A model generated the notes under the pieces. That model saw only the letters and a list, made by a program, of their open reading frames with translations. It did not search any database and was not told the DNA's origin. Positions 8,506-16,333 of a stretch of 45,636 nt of DNA are shown in pieces. Numbering within the stretch: the first letter of the stretch is position 1; each line of letters begins with the position of its first letter. Source of the stretch: an uncultured Ignavibacterium sp. (GTDB lineage: Bacteria > Bacteroidota > Ignavibacteria > Ignavibacteriales > Ignavibacteriaceae); the NCBI GenBank assembly GCA_937125135.1, contig CAKZLD010000087.1, forward strand, positions 1 through 45,636. Direction: 5' to 3'. The position numbers were made by a program, and so were the translations under genes.

Positions 8506-9402
8506 ATGGATTTCAATTATTCAGTAAATCAATATCGTCCAGTACAACCCTCCGGTATCAGCAAAATTCCTGAAATGTCATCATCTCAATTTGAACAATG
8601 GCGAAAATTTATCTATGAAAAAACCGGAATTTATTTTCAGGATAATAAAAAATATTTGTTAGAAAGTAGATTATTAAAAAGAATTGTTCATCTAAAGATT
8701 AGTTCTTATGAAGAATACTTCAAACTTCTCTCAGGCGGGCTTAACAATAAGGGAGAAATGAGATATTTTTATGATACGATTACTATAAATGAAACTTTCT
8801 TTTTCCGGAATACTGGTCAACTTGATGCGATGGTTCAGAAAGTTATTCCCGAAATAATTCAAAACAATAAAAAAACCAGTAAGCAAAAAATTAGAATTTG
8901 GAGTGCTGCGTGCTCCTCTGGTGAGGAAGCTTATTCTGCTGCAATAATGATCAATGAATTCATTAAACCCAAATTCCCAGAAGTAACTTTTGAAATAGTT
9001 GGAACAGATATTAACCAAACAGTTTTAGATACAGCTGTGCGTGGAGTTTATGGTGACTATTCAATCCGTAATATGCCGATTCAATATCTTAAGAAATACT
9101 TCAAACAAATAGATGGTTTGTATGAATTGAATCTTGACATTAAAGCAATGGCAACATTCAAAAATGCAAATCTTTTTGATAGCAACGATATGATGTTTTT
9201 AAATAATTTTGATATAATTTTTTGTGCAAATGTATTAATCTATTTCGATAATAATTCTAAAATTAAAGTTGTGAATCAATTATATAAATCATTGAATAAG
9301 GGAGGTTATTTATTTATAGGTTTTTCTGAGACATTGCATGGGATCAGTAAAGCGTTTTCTGTTGTTAGTTTTCCAAAAACTGTTGGTTATAAGAAGGAGT
9401 AA
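8506..9402 (+). CDS. cheR: CheR chemotaxis receptor methyltransferase
   Basis: The protein transfers methyl groups from S-adenosylmethionine to glutamates of chemoreceptors. A CheR N-terminal helical domain (FEQWRKFIYEKTGIYFQDNKKYLLESRL) is followed by the methyltransferase domain. The SAM-binding motif IWSAACSSGEEAYSAA, EIVGTDIN and the motif NFDIIFCANVLIYFD are all as in the family. Length is about 298 residues. I prefer the ATG at 8506 over the GTG at 8497 because GTGG then lies 5 bases ahead as a ribosome site; the longer frame would add three residues. It is followed at once by the first response regulator, whose ribosome site lies inside the cheR end. Confidence 0.95.
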   Translation: MDFNYSVNQYRPVQPSGISKIPEMSSSQFEQWRKFIYEKTGIYFQDNKKYLLESRLLKRIVHLKISSYEEYFKLLSGGLNNKGEMRYFYDTITINETFFFRNTGQLDAMVQKVIPEIIQNNKKTSKQKIRIWSAACSSGEEAYSAAIMINEFIKPKFPEVTFEIVGTDINQTVLDTAVRGVYGDYSIRNMPIQYLKKYFKQIDGLYELNLDIKAMATFKNANLFDSNDMMFLNNFDIIFCANVLIYFDNNSKIKVVNQLYKSLNKGGYLFIGFSETLHGISKAFSVVSFPKTVGYKKE

Positions 9403-9406
9403 AATC

Positions 9407-9772
9407 GTGAAACCAAAAATTTTAGTTGTAGATGACTCTCCGACAATAAGAAAATTTATTAGTATTGCTTTGAAAATTAAAGGATATGAAATTATTTCTG
9501 CTTCCGATGGAATGGAAGCACTTGAGTTATTGCCCAATGACAAAATTGATCTCGTTATTACAGATTTGAATATGCCAAACATTGATGGATTTAATTTGAT
9601 TGAAAGAATTCGATCGAATGAAAATTTTCTTAACACACCTATAATTGTAATGTCTAATTTATCTGATTCTGAGGATATTGAAAGAGCAATGCAATTGGGA
9701 GCTGATTCATATATTATAAAACCTTTTGATCAAAATAATATTATTAAAGAAGTTGCAAAATATTTAGCCTAA
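9407..9772 (+). CDS. Single-domain CheY-like response regulator (first of two)
   Basis: This is a stand-alone receiver domain of about 121 residues. The acidic pair is in VVDDSPTIRKF, the phosphoacceptor is D53 in ITDLNMPNIDG, and MSN and IIKPFD supply the switch and lysine positions. The track ORF starts at 9338 inside cheR, but the true start is almost surely GTG 9407, with AAGGAG seven bases before it and a protein that then begins directly with KPKILVVDD. It has no output domain, so it acts by protein contact. Tandem receivers here suggest one reaches the motor while the other is a phosphate sink or serves another target. It is less CheY-like than the next gene because T87 is replaced by S/N (VMSNLS). 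Confidence 0.9.
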   Translation: MKPKILVVDDSPTIRKFISIALKIKGYEIISASDGMEALELLPNDKIDLVITDLNMPNIDGFNLIERIRSNENFLNTPIIVMSNLSDSEDIERAMQLGADSYIIKPFDQNNIIKEVAKYLA

Positions 9773-9786
9773 AAGGAGATTTATAA

Positions 9787-10167
9787 ATGAATATAAAATT
9801 TCTTGTAGTTGATGATTCAGTTACAATGAGAAGAATAGTTATCAACTCTCTTTCTTCACTTAACTTTAAAGATTATGTTGAAGCAGCAGACGGTAACGAA
9901 GCTTTGAACAAACTTGAAGAAAATCCTGATATAAACTTCGTGATTACCGATTGGAACATGCCTGGAATGACAGGACTTGATTTAGTGAAAGCTATCAGAG
10001 CGAGTGAAAAATTTAATCATCTTGCAATACTAATGGTTACAACAAGGGGCTTAAAAGAAGATATAATTGAAGCATTAAAGTCCGGAGTTAATAATTACAT
10101 TCTAAAGCCTTTTACTCCTGCTGTGTTAAAAGAAAAGATTGAACAAATTTTAAACTCAAAAAATTAG
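9787..10167 (+). CDS. cheY: CheY chemotaxis response regulator
   Basis: A 126-residue receiver protein with all CheY hallmarks: DD in VVDDSVTMRR, phosphoacceptor D55 in ITDWNMPGMTGLD, T85 in MVTTRG and K107 in ILKPFTP. The WNMPGM and TTRG segments closely follow classical CheY, which binds the flagellar motor switch protein FliM when phosphorylated. AAGGAG lies before its ATG, 14 bases after the previous receiver gene. The CheZ-type phosphatase gene follows after nine bases, consistent with CheY being its substrate. I assign the cheY name to this copy rather than the first one. Confidence 0.93.
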   Translation: MNIKFLVVDDSVTMRRIVINSLSSLNFKDYVEAADGNEALNKLEENPDINFVITDWNMPGMTGLDLVKAIRASEKFNHLAILMVTTRGLKEDIIEALKSGVNNYILKPFTPAVLKEKIEQILNSKN

Positions 10168-10176
10168 GAGAGTTAA

Positions 10177-10857
10177 ATGAAAAACGATGCATCCGTAATG
10201 AACAAGTTATTTGAAAAACTTGATGATCTAAAAACAATTTTTCTATACTCGGAAAAATTGATTCCGGTGATTCAAAAACTGATTGACTTTATGAGAAATA
10301 CCATTCCATTATTGGAAAACATCAACAATTCTATTACGGAAACTGCAAGTAAATTCCCAACTGCTTCAAGTCAGATTGATAGCGTAACCAGTGCTACTGA
10401 AATGGCTACAACAGAAATTTTAGATACTGTTGATAAAATTTTTATGGAAATAAATTCTGCTAAACTTAATGTTGAAAATCTCATTTCTTCTCAAGATGGA
10501 TCTTTAAATAATGAGTCTAAAGAGAAGTTAAATTTAATCAATGCAGCACTTGATAAAATAAACCAATACGCTAATAATGTTACGCTCTCTTTGCAGGTTC
10601 AGGATATTACTTCTCAACAATTAGCCGCAGTGAATTATCTGATACAATCAGTTCAGTCAAGATTAGGTTCTCTTTTCCAGGATCTTGAAGATTCAAACAT
10701 TTCTGGTATGAGTAAGTATGTTGATAAAAATGTTTTCAATGAAAATGCTAGATATCAGGATACTACTCAACAACAAAAAGAAATTGATCAGTTAGTTACT
10801 ACAAACAAATCTACAACTTCACAGGACGAAATAGATAAATTATTTTTGAAAAAATGA
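10177..10857 (+). CDS. cheZ: CheZ-type CheY-phosphate phosphatase
   Basis: A 226-residue helical protein without signal or membrane segment. The long central helix carries LQVQDITSQQLAAV, in which D143 and Q147 match the catalytic Asp and Gln of CheZ (QDLTGQ in Escherichia coli). After a low-complexity linker the protein ends in TSQDEIDKLFLKK. This is strikingly like the C-terminal CheY-binding peptide of CheZ, and also like the N-terminal CheY-binding motif of FliM. The reaction would be hydrolysis of the CheY aspartyl phosphate. It lies between cheY and cheA and overlaps cheA by four bases. The rest of the sequence is diverged, so automated tools may call it hypothetical. Confidence 0.88.
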   Translation: MKNDASVMNKLFEKLDDLKTIFLYSEKLIPVIQKLIDFMRNTIPLLENINNSITETASKFPTASSQIDSVTSATEMATTEILDTVDKIFMEINSAKLNVENLISSQDGSLNNESKEKLNLINAALDKINQYANNVTLSLQVQDITSQQLAAVNYLIQSVQSRLGSLFQDLEDSNISGMSKYVDKNVFNENARYQDTTQQQKEIDQLVTTNKSTTSQDEIDKLFLKK

Positions 10858-12635
10858 ATACAGAAGAATTAACCGCCATGTTTGACGATCCTGAAATGAA
10901 AGAGATCGTTGATAGTTTTATAGTCGAAACAAAAGAAATTATTGATTCACTTGATGTTGACCTAATTGAACTTGAACAAAATCCCGAAGGAGAAGAACTG
11001 ATAAATAAAGTTTTTCGTTCTTTTCATACAATTAAAGGCACTTCAAGTTTTCTTAATCTCAATAAACTTACAACAATAACTCATAGATGCGAAGACATAT
11101 TAAATAAAATCCGCAAAAAAGAAACTAAACTAACACCTGAAATAATGGACTATATACTTCAGGGTTTCGATAAAATTAAAGAGCTGGTTTTCAAAATTGA
11201 AAATGAAAAAAATGAAGATGTTGAAACAGATGAAATAGTCCAGAAGTTGACTGAGCTTTACCAATCATTCGGTCAAAATCAGAAAACTATTGAAAAAACC
11301 AAAAAAAAATCAGCCGATTTGCAGACTAAAATTGAGGCTGAGCAAAAAAATGATTCAACAGAACAGGTTGAATCCAAAATAGAATCTGATTCTATGCTTG
11401 AGAACGAATCCAAAAAGGAATTAGCTCTCAAACAAACTGAATCGAAAAAAACTGACAGTACAATCAGAGTTGATGTTGAAAGATTAGATGATTTATTGAA
11501 TAATGTATCTGAATTGGTACTTGGAAGAAACCGTTTAGCTCAAATAAATATGGAAGTATCTGTTGAGTATGAAGGTACTAAATTAGCTCGTGAACTTGCT
11601 GAAACTACTAAATTGATTGATATGATGACTAATGAATTGCAGCAGTTGGTAATGAAAACCAGAATGGTTAAAATTGGTAAAGTTTTCAACAAATATCCGC
11701 GTTTGGTTAGAGATTTAGCAAAAATAGCTGATAAAAAAATCAATCTTATTATCGAAGGAGAAGAGACTGAATTAGATAAAACTCTTATTGAGGAAATCAA
11801 TGATCCTCTTGTTCATTTAATTAGAAATAGTGTGGATCACGGAATTGAAAAAGAAGATGTAAGAATTGCAAATGGAAAGGAACCTGCCGGAACAATTAAA
11901 TTATCTGCACAACAGGAAGGAAATACAATAATAATTACAATTGAAGATGATGGAAAAGGAATTGACCCTGATGTCATTAAAAATAAAGCTGTAAGTAAAG
12001 GACTAATTACAAAAGAAAAAGCTGAAGAATTATCAAAACAGGAAATATTTAACCTTATCTTTTTACCCGGTTTTTCGACTGCAGAAGTTGTTACAAACAT
12101 CTCAGGTCGCGGTGTAGGTATGGATGTAGTGAAAACTAATGTTACAAAGTTAAGAGGAACTATTGAGATAGATTCTATCCCCAAAGTAGGAACAAAAATT
12201 TCAATTCGTTTACCTTTAACTTTAGCAATAATAAGTGGATTAGTAGTTAAAGTTCAAAAAGAACAATTTGTAATACCATTGAGTTTAGTTATTGAAGTCA
12301 TAAGAGTTCATAAAGACAACATCTACTATGTTAATCAAAAACCAAATATAAAACTGAGAGATAAAGTCATTCCAATAGTTTCTTTAAGAGAAAAAGTTCT
12401 AAAAGAAAAAAATGGTCAGAAGAATAATTCTGAATATCAATACGTTGTAATAGTTGGTTTAGCAGAAAAACAAATTGGTTTAGAAGTAGATGGATTAGTC
12501 GGACAAAAAGAAATAGTGATTAAATCTCTTGGTAATCTAATAGGAAAAATTCCTGGAATTGCTGGCTCATCAATTCTAGGGGATGGTTCGATTATCCTAA
12601 TTTTGGATGTAGCAGAAATAATAAATCTCACTTGA
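10854..12635 (+). CDS. cheA: CheA chemotaxis histidine kinase
   Basis: A 593-residue kinase coupling receptors to CheY and CheB. The P1 phosphotransfer domain has H58 in FRSFHTIKGTSSF. A charged ESK-rich linker (about 140-200) replaces any clear P2 CheY-docking domain. The P3 dimerisation helix begins TIRVDVERLDDLLNNVSELVLGRNRL. P4 has the N box LIRNSVDHGIEKED, DDGKGID and GRGVGMDVVKTNV, and P5, the CheW-like coupling domain, ends the protein. The start overlaps the cheZ stop as ATGA, a sign of translational coupling. At 593 residues it is shorter than the E. coli protein, in line with a missing or degenerate P2. Confidence 0.97.
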   Translation: MNTEELTAMFDDPEMKEIVDSFIVETKEIIDSLDVDLIELEQNPEGEELINKVFRSFHTIKGTSSFLNLNKLTTITHRCEDILNKIRKKETKLTPEIMDYILQGFDKIKELVFKIENEKNEDVETDEIVQKLTELYQSFGQNQKTIEKTKKKSADLQTKIEAEQKNDSTEQVESKIESDSMLENESKKELALKQTESKKTDSTIRVDVERLDDLLNNVSELVLGRNRLAQINMEVSVEYEGTKLARELAETTKLIDMMTNELQQLVMKTRMVKIGKVFNKYPRLVRDLAKIADKKINLIIEGEETELDKTLIEEINDPLVHLIRNSVDHGIEKEDVRIANGKEPAGTIKLSAQQEGNTIIITIEDDGKGIDPDVIKNKAVSKGLITKEKAEELSKQEIFNLIFLPGFSTAEVVTNISGRGVGMDVVKTNVTKLRGTIEIDSIPKVGTKISIRLPLTLAIISGLVVKVQKEQFVIPLSLVIEVIRVHKDNIYYVNQKPNIKLRDKVIPIVSLREKVLKEKNGQKNNSEYQYVVIVGLAEKQIGLEVDGLVGQKEIVIKSLGNLIGKIPGIAGSSILGDGSIILILDVAEIINLT

Positions 12636-12636
12636 T

Positions 12637-13707
12637 ATGAAGAAGAAAATCAGAGTTTTAGTAGTTGATGATTCTGCTTTCATGAGAAAGTCTATTTCAT
12701 ACATTCTTGAGAGCAGTGGAGAAATTGAAATTGTAGGAACTGCTAAGAATGGACTGGAAGGCTTTGAAGCAGTAATGAATCTCAAACCTGATTTAGTTAC
12801 CTTGGATGTTGAAATGCCGGTAATGAATGGATTGGATACGTTAAAGAAAATAATGGATCAATGTCCAACTCCAGTAATCATGCTGAGTTCTCTTACAGCT
12901 GAAGGCACTGAAACAACTCTCAAAGCTCTTTCACTTGGTGCAGTTGACTTTTTAACGAAGGATGTTGTCAATATAAATTCTGGCTTGGTAAATATTCAAA
13001 GAGAGTTGATCGCAAAAATTAAAAGCATTCATAATCAGCGTTCACTGACTTTTCGGCTCAGTAGAATAAATAATCGCTTATCTGATCCGAGTCAGAAAAA
13101 AGTAGTTCTGACATCTAGCAATTTTGTGAGACCATCTTTTGAAATAAAAGCAATTCTGATAGGTATATCAACCGGAGGTCCGTTATCTCTTCAAAAAGTT
13201 ATTCCTGAATTGGATAAGAATATTCCTGTTCCGATTTTTATAGTTCAGCATATGCCTCCAATGTTTACTCGCTCTCTCGCTGATAGACTTGATAAAATGA
13301 GCCCTATTTCTGTGAAAGAGGCAGAAGACAAAGAAAATATTGTTTCTTCCCAGATATACATTGGTCCGGGCGGAAAACATATGATTACTGAAAAGAATTC
13401 AGGAATGTATCATATTAAAATTACTGATCAACCAGCTGACTCGCTTTACAAACCTTGCGTTGATGTTACTCTAAATTCTTTAATTGACTTTTATGGCAAA
13501 CACGTTTTCGCAATAATTATGACTGGAATGGGAAAAGATGGTCTTGAAGCAGTAAAACGATTAAAACAACTCGGTGGTTATTCAGTTGCTCAAGATGAAG
13601 ATAGTTGTGTCGTGTTTGGAATGCCCAAAGCTATAGTTGATAATAATCTTGCTGATGCTGTTTTACCTTTGGATTCAATTGCAACTCAGATAAATAAACT
13701 TTTTTAG
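12637..13707 (+). CDS. cheB: CheB protein-glutamate methylesterase/deamidase
   Basis: The enzyme removes receptor methyl esters and is switched on by CheA phosphorylation. A receiver domain (VVDDSAFMRKS, D57 in LDVEMPVMNG) is joined to a C-terminal methylesterase. The catalytic Ser178 lies in GISTGGP, His205 in QHMPP and Asp301 in MTGMGKDG, the full family triad. Length of 356 residues is standard. It starts one base after the cheA stop. No cheD gene is found here, so this enzyme may also carry out receptor deamidation. Confidence 0.97.
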   Translation: MKKKIRVLVVDDSAFMRKSISYILESSGEIEIVGTAKNGLEGFEAVMNLKPDLVTLDVEMPVMNGLDTLKKIMDQCPTPVIMLSSLTAEGTETTLKALSLGAVDFLTKDVVNINSGLVNIQRELIAKIKSIHNQRSLTFRLSRINNRLSDPSQKKVVLTSSNFVRPSFEIKAILIGISTGGPLSLQKVIPELDKNIPVPIFIVQHMPPMFTRSLADRLDKMSPISVKEAEDKENIVSSQIYIGPGGKHMITEKNSGMYHIKITDQPADSLYKPCVDVTLNSLIDFYGKHVFAIIMTGMGKDGLEAVKRLKQLGGYSVAQDEDSCVVFGMPKAIVDNNLADAVLPLDSIATQINKLF

Positions 13708-13715
13708 AGGTTGTT

Positions 13716-13949
13716 ATGGATGAGATGAAATTCGAAATTTTAAATTCAGATAATTTGAGTAGTAAAAAGAGAGTAATTAAAGGTGACCAAATAAAGTTAC
13801 TTGGAAAAGTTCAGGTCTCTTTTGAAGAAGATGCACTCGATAATGTAAAAATTATTTTGAACAAAGACGAAAACAATAATATCAGAGAAATCAAATTTGT
13901 TTGTAGCTGCGGTCATACAAAATCTCTTATTCTTGATTATGAGGAATAA
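13716..13949 (+). CDS. Small unknown protein ending the chemotaxis operon
   Basis: A 77-residue cytoplasmic protein with no signal peptide. It has a beta-rich look (KRVIKGDQIKLLGKVQVSFEED, VKIILNKDENNNIREIKFVCSCGHTKSLILDYEE). The C-S-C-G-H cluster near the end could bind a metal ion with another protein or as a dimer, since only two cysteines and one histidine are present. AGAGG lies before the ATG, eight bases after cheB, so it belongs to the operon. I do not recognise the family. A role in the chemotaxis system is inferred only from position. Confidence 0.68.
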   Translation: MDEMKFEILNSDNLSSKKRVIKGDQIKLLGKVQVSFEEDALDNVKIILNKDENNNIREIKFVCSCGHTKSLILDYEE

Positions 13950-14018
13950 AAATTTAGATTAAATTTCATCCCTATCTATTCTAATCATTACTAATCTGAT
14001 ATCACCATTCTATAAACA

Positions 14019-14049
14019 TTTTTTAGGATTGATTCAATCTGTAAATTTG
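14019..14049 (+). promoter_or_regulatory. Bacteroidota-type promoter before the putB-mltG operon
   Basis: TAAATTTG at 14042-14049 matches the TAnnTTTG element. TTTT at 14019-14022 sits 19 bases ahead as an imperfect TTTG -33 element. The predicted start is about 14053, roughly 18 bases before the GTG start codon. The 122-base gap after the chemotaxis operon supports a new transcription unit here. Confidence 0.42.
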
Positions 14050-14071
14050 AAACAAAATTTATGGAGTTTTT

Positions 14072-14977
14072 GTGAGTCTAATTAATCAAGCTATAGTTAA
14101 AGCTGTTACACTTATGCCGAAATCTGTAGTAGGTATTTTCTCAAGAAGGTATATTGCTGGCGATACTCTTGAAGATGGAATAAGGACGGTTCGACAACTT
14201 AACTCCAAAGGCATTTACGCAACTCTCGATGTTCTGGGTGAATCTATTCAAACTCGTCAAGAAGCTGAGAAGTATAAAGAAGAAGCGATAGAAGTTTTAG
14301 ACTCAATTCATAAAAATAAATTGCTTGCCAATCTTTCAATAAAACCGACTCAGATGGGATTAAACATTGATACAGATTTTGCTTACCTGCAAATTAAAGA
14401 AATAGTTGCAAAGGCTAAAGAAATACAAAGCTTTGTCAGAATTGATATGGAAGATTCTTCAACCACTGATAATACAATCGAAGTTTATAAAAGGATTTTT
14501 CAGGAATATAAAAACGTTGGCATTGTTATACAGGCATATCTTAAAAGATCATTTGATGATGTTATCGTTCTCAATAAGTTAGGGACTAATTATAGATTAT
14601 GCAAAGGAATATATGTCGAACCGCCAACAATAGCCATTAAAGATAGACAAGCCATTCGTGATAATTTTATGAAGATATTGAAACAAATGCTTACAGATGG
14701 AAATTATGTTGGAATTGCAACACACGATAAATATCTTATTGATGAATCTTATAAACTAATCAGAGAAATGAACATACCGAAAGATAAATTTGAATTTCAA
14801 ATGCTATTGGGTGTTCGTGAAGATTTACGTGACAAAATAAATAGAGATGGATACAAAATCAGAATTTACGTACCATTCGGAAAAGAATGGTATGCTTATT
14901 CAATTAGAAGACTAAAAGAAAATCCAAGTATAGCTCGTCACATAGTTAAAAGCTTTTTAACATTCGGGAAAATTTAA
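14072..14977 (+). CDS. Monofunctional proline dehydrogenase
   Basis: An FAD enzyme that oxidises proline to pyrroline-5-carboxylate and passes electrons to quinone. The 301-residue length fits the monofunctional (PutB/FadM) class. Family motifs along the TIM barrel include YATLDVLGES, LSIKPTQMGL, VRIDMEDSS, RLCKGIYVEPP, IATHD, FEFQMLLGVR, RIYVPFGKEWYAYSIRRL and the C-terminal ENP. The start is GTG 14072 with GGAG seven bases ahead. tsaD follows after six bases. No pyrroline-5-carboxylate dehydrogenase gene is present in the window, so the second step must be encoded elsewhere. Confidence 0.94.
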   Translation: MSLINQAIVKAVTLMPKSVVGIFSRRYIAGDTLEDGIRTVRQLNSKGIYATLDVLGESIQTRQEAEKYKEEAIEVLDSIHKNKLLANLSIKPTQMGLNIDTDFAYLQIKEIVAKAKEIQSFVRIDMEDSSTTDNTIEVYKRIFQEYKNVGIVIQAYLKRSFDDVIVLNKLGTNYRLCKGIYVEPPTIAIKDRQAIRDNFMKILKQMLTDGNYVGIATHDKYLIDESYKLIREMNIPKDKFEFQMLLGVREDLRDKINRDGYKIRIYVPFGKEWYAYSIRRLKENPSIARHIVKSFLTFGKI

Positions 14978-14983
14978 TTTTTA

Positions 14984-16006
14984 ATGATTACTTTAGGCAT
15001 AGAGACTTCTTGTGATGAAACCTCTGTAGCAATAATAAAAAATGGAGAACTTACCGCAAATCTGATTTCATCTCAGGATTTTCACAAAAAGTATGGAGGA
15101 GTTGTTCCGGAGCTTTCAAGCAGGGCTCATCTTCAAATTATTAATCCATTGTTGAAAGAAGCTTTAAGGATTTCTGGAGTTACACTGAACGATGTAAACC
15201 TAATCGGTGCTACAGCTGGTCCTGGTTTGATTGGTGCTTTGTTGGTTGGTCTTACTTTTGCAAAAGGTTTAGCGATGAGCCTAAACAAAGAATTTGTGGC
15301 AGTCAATCATATTGAAGGTCATATTTTCTCAGGTTTTCTTATGCCTGATAAACCTGAATTTCCTTTCATTTGTCTTGTAGTTTCAGGTGGGCACTCGCTT
15401 TTAATTTACGTGAAAAGTTATACGGAACTTATCAAATTAGGAACAACGATAGATGATGCAGCTGGCGAAGCTTTTGATAAAGTTTCCAAGCTTCTCGGTT
15501 TAGGATATCCGGGCGGTCCTCACATTCAAAATACTGCATTAAGCGGTGATGAAAATCGAATCAAATTCCCTATATCTGATTTAGGAAATACCTTTAATTT
15601 TTCATTCAGTGGATTGAAGACTTCTGTGTTGAGATATATTCAAAATCAAGGTGGAGTTGAGAAACTTGATGAGCAGCATATTTCAGATATTGCAGCATCT
15701 TTTCAGAAAGCTTTGATTAAAGCTCTGATTATTAAACTTGAATTGGCTTTAAAGGAATTTAAAGTGAATTCAATATCTGTTGTTGGTGGAGTTGCTGCGA
15801 ATAATTACTTAAAACAGGAAGCGACAAATCTAGCTGAATCATACAAAAAGAAAATAGTGATTCCCTCTTTAGAATTTTGCGGTGATAATGCTGCAATGAT
15901 TGCTTACAGAGCTGAAACTCTTTATAAAAATGGAGTTAAACATAAACTAAACTTCAAACCTTTTCCATCGCTTAGTGATAATTCATTTTTAACATTCGAA
16001 CAATAA
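14984..16006 (+). CDS. tsaD: TsaD, tRNA N6-threonylcarbamoyladenosine transferase
   Basis: The protein joins the threonylcarbamoyl group to A37 of ANN-decoding tRNAs, together with TsaB and TsaE. The start GIETSCDETSVAII, the metal-binding H109 and H113 in NHIEGHIF, VSGGHS, DDAAGEAFDKVSKLLGLGYPGGP, SFSGLKTSV, GGVAANNYL and CGDNAAMIA are all canonical for the ASKHA-fold family. Length of 340 residues is standard. It is the second gene of a tight operon with proline dehydrogenase ahead and a chorismate mutase behind (three-base gap). Confidence 0.98.
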   Translation: MITLGIETSCDETSVAIIKNGELTANLISSQDFHKKYGGVVPELSSRAHLQIINPLLKEALRISGVTLNDVNLIGATAGPGLIGALLVGLTFAKGLAMSLNKEFVAVNHIEGHIFSGFLMPDKPEFPFICLVVSGGHSLLIYVKSYTELIKLGTTIDDAAGEAFDKVSKLLGLGYPGGPHIQNTALSGDENRIKFPISDLGNTFNFSFSGLKTSVLRYIQNQGGVEKLDEQHISDIAASFQKALIKALIIKLELALKEFKVNSISVVGGVAANNYLKQEATNLAESYKKKIVIPSLEFCGDNAAMIAYRAETLYKNGVKHKLNFKPFPSLSDNSFLTFEQ

Positions 16007-16009
16007 AAA

Positions 16010-16333
16010 ATGAATAAAGATTTAAAGAGACTTGAAGAAGAATTAAAAACAATAAGAGAGAAGATTGACGCCGTTGATGAAAAATTGAAATCTCTTCTAA
16101 TTGAAAGATTTGAACTTATTGAAAGGATAATAGAAATTAAAAAAAATCTCGAGGTTTATTATTTCGATTCAAAAAGAGAATATGATATTTTTAAAATGAT
16201 TCTGAAAGATTTACCCGATGATAAAGTAAAGCCAATTCAAAATATTTTTGAAAGGATTCTTGATGAATCAAGAGCTTTCCAAAGTAAAAAGTTAAATCAA
16301 AAGCCAACCTCAAATGCAAAAAACAGTAATTAA
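16010..16333 (+). CDS. Monofunctional AroQ-class chorismate mutase
   Basis: The enzyme would rearrange chorismate to prephenate for phenylalanine and tyrosine synthesis. The 107-residue all-helical protein aligns with the chorismate mutase domain of PheA: IREKIDAVDEKLKSLLIERFELIERIIEIKK, then YFDSKREYDIF. R16, R33, K44 or K45 and the D53-R56-E57 group correspond to active-site positions. It has no fused dehydratase or DAHP synthase. The C-terminal tail overlaps the mltG start by 20 bases. It sits among unrelated tRNA-modification and envelope genes rather than an aro operon. Catalysis is likely but not certain, since the C-terminal helix is diverged. Confidence 0.8.
   Translation: MNKDLKRLEEELKTIREKIDAVDEKLKSLLIERFELIERIIEIKKNLEVYYFDSKREYDIFKMILKDLPDDKVKPIQNIFERILDESRAFQSKKLNQKPTSNAKNSN

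Noticed and set aside
9338-9406. Upstream extension of the first receiver ORF (MGSVKRFLLLVF...)
   Set aside because: It lies inside cheR in another frame. The GTG at 9407 has an AAGGAG site and gives a normal receiver start.
13950-13966. AAATTTA/TAAATTT hairpin after the chemotaxis operon
   Set aside because: It is an AT-only seven-pair stem with no T-run, which is expected by chance in such AT-rich sequence.
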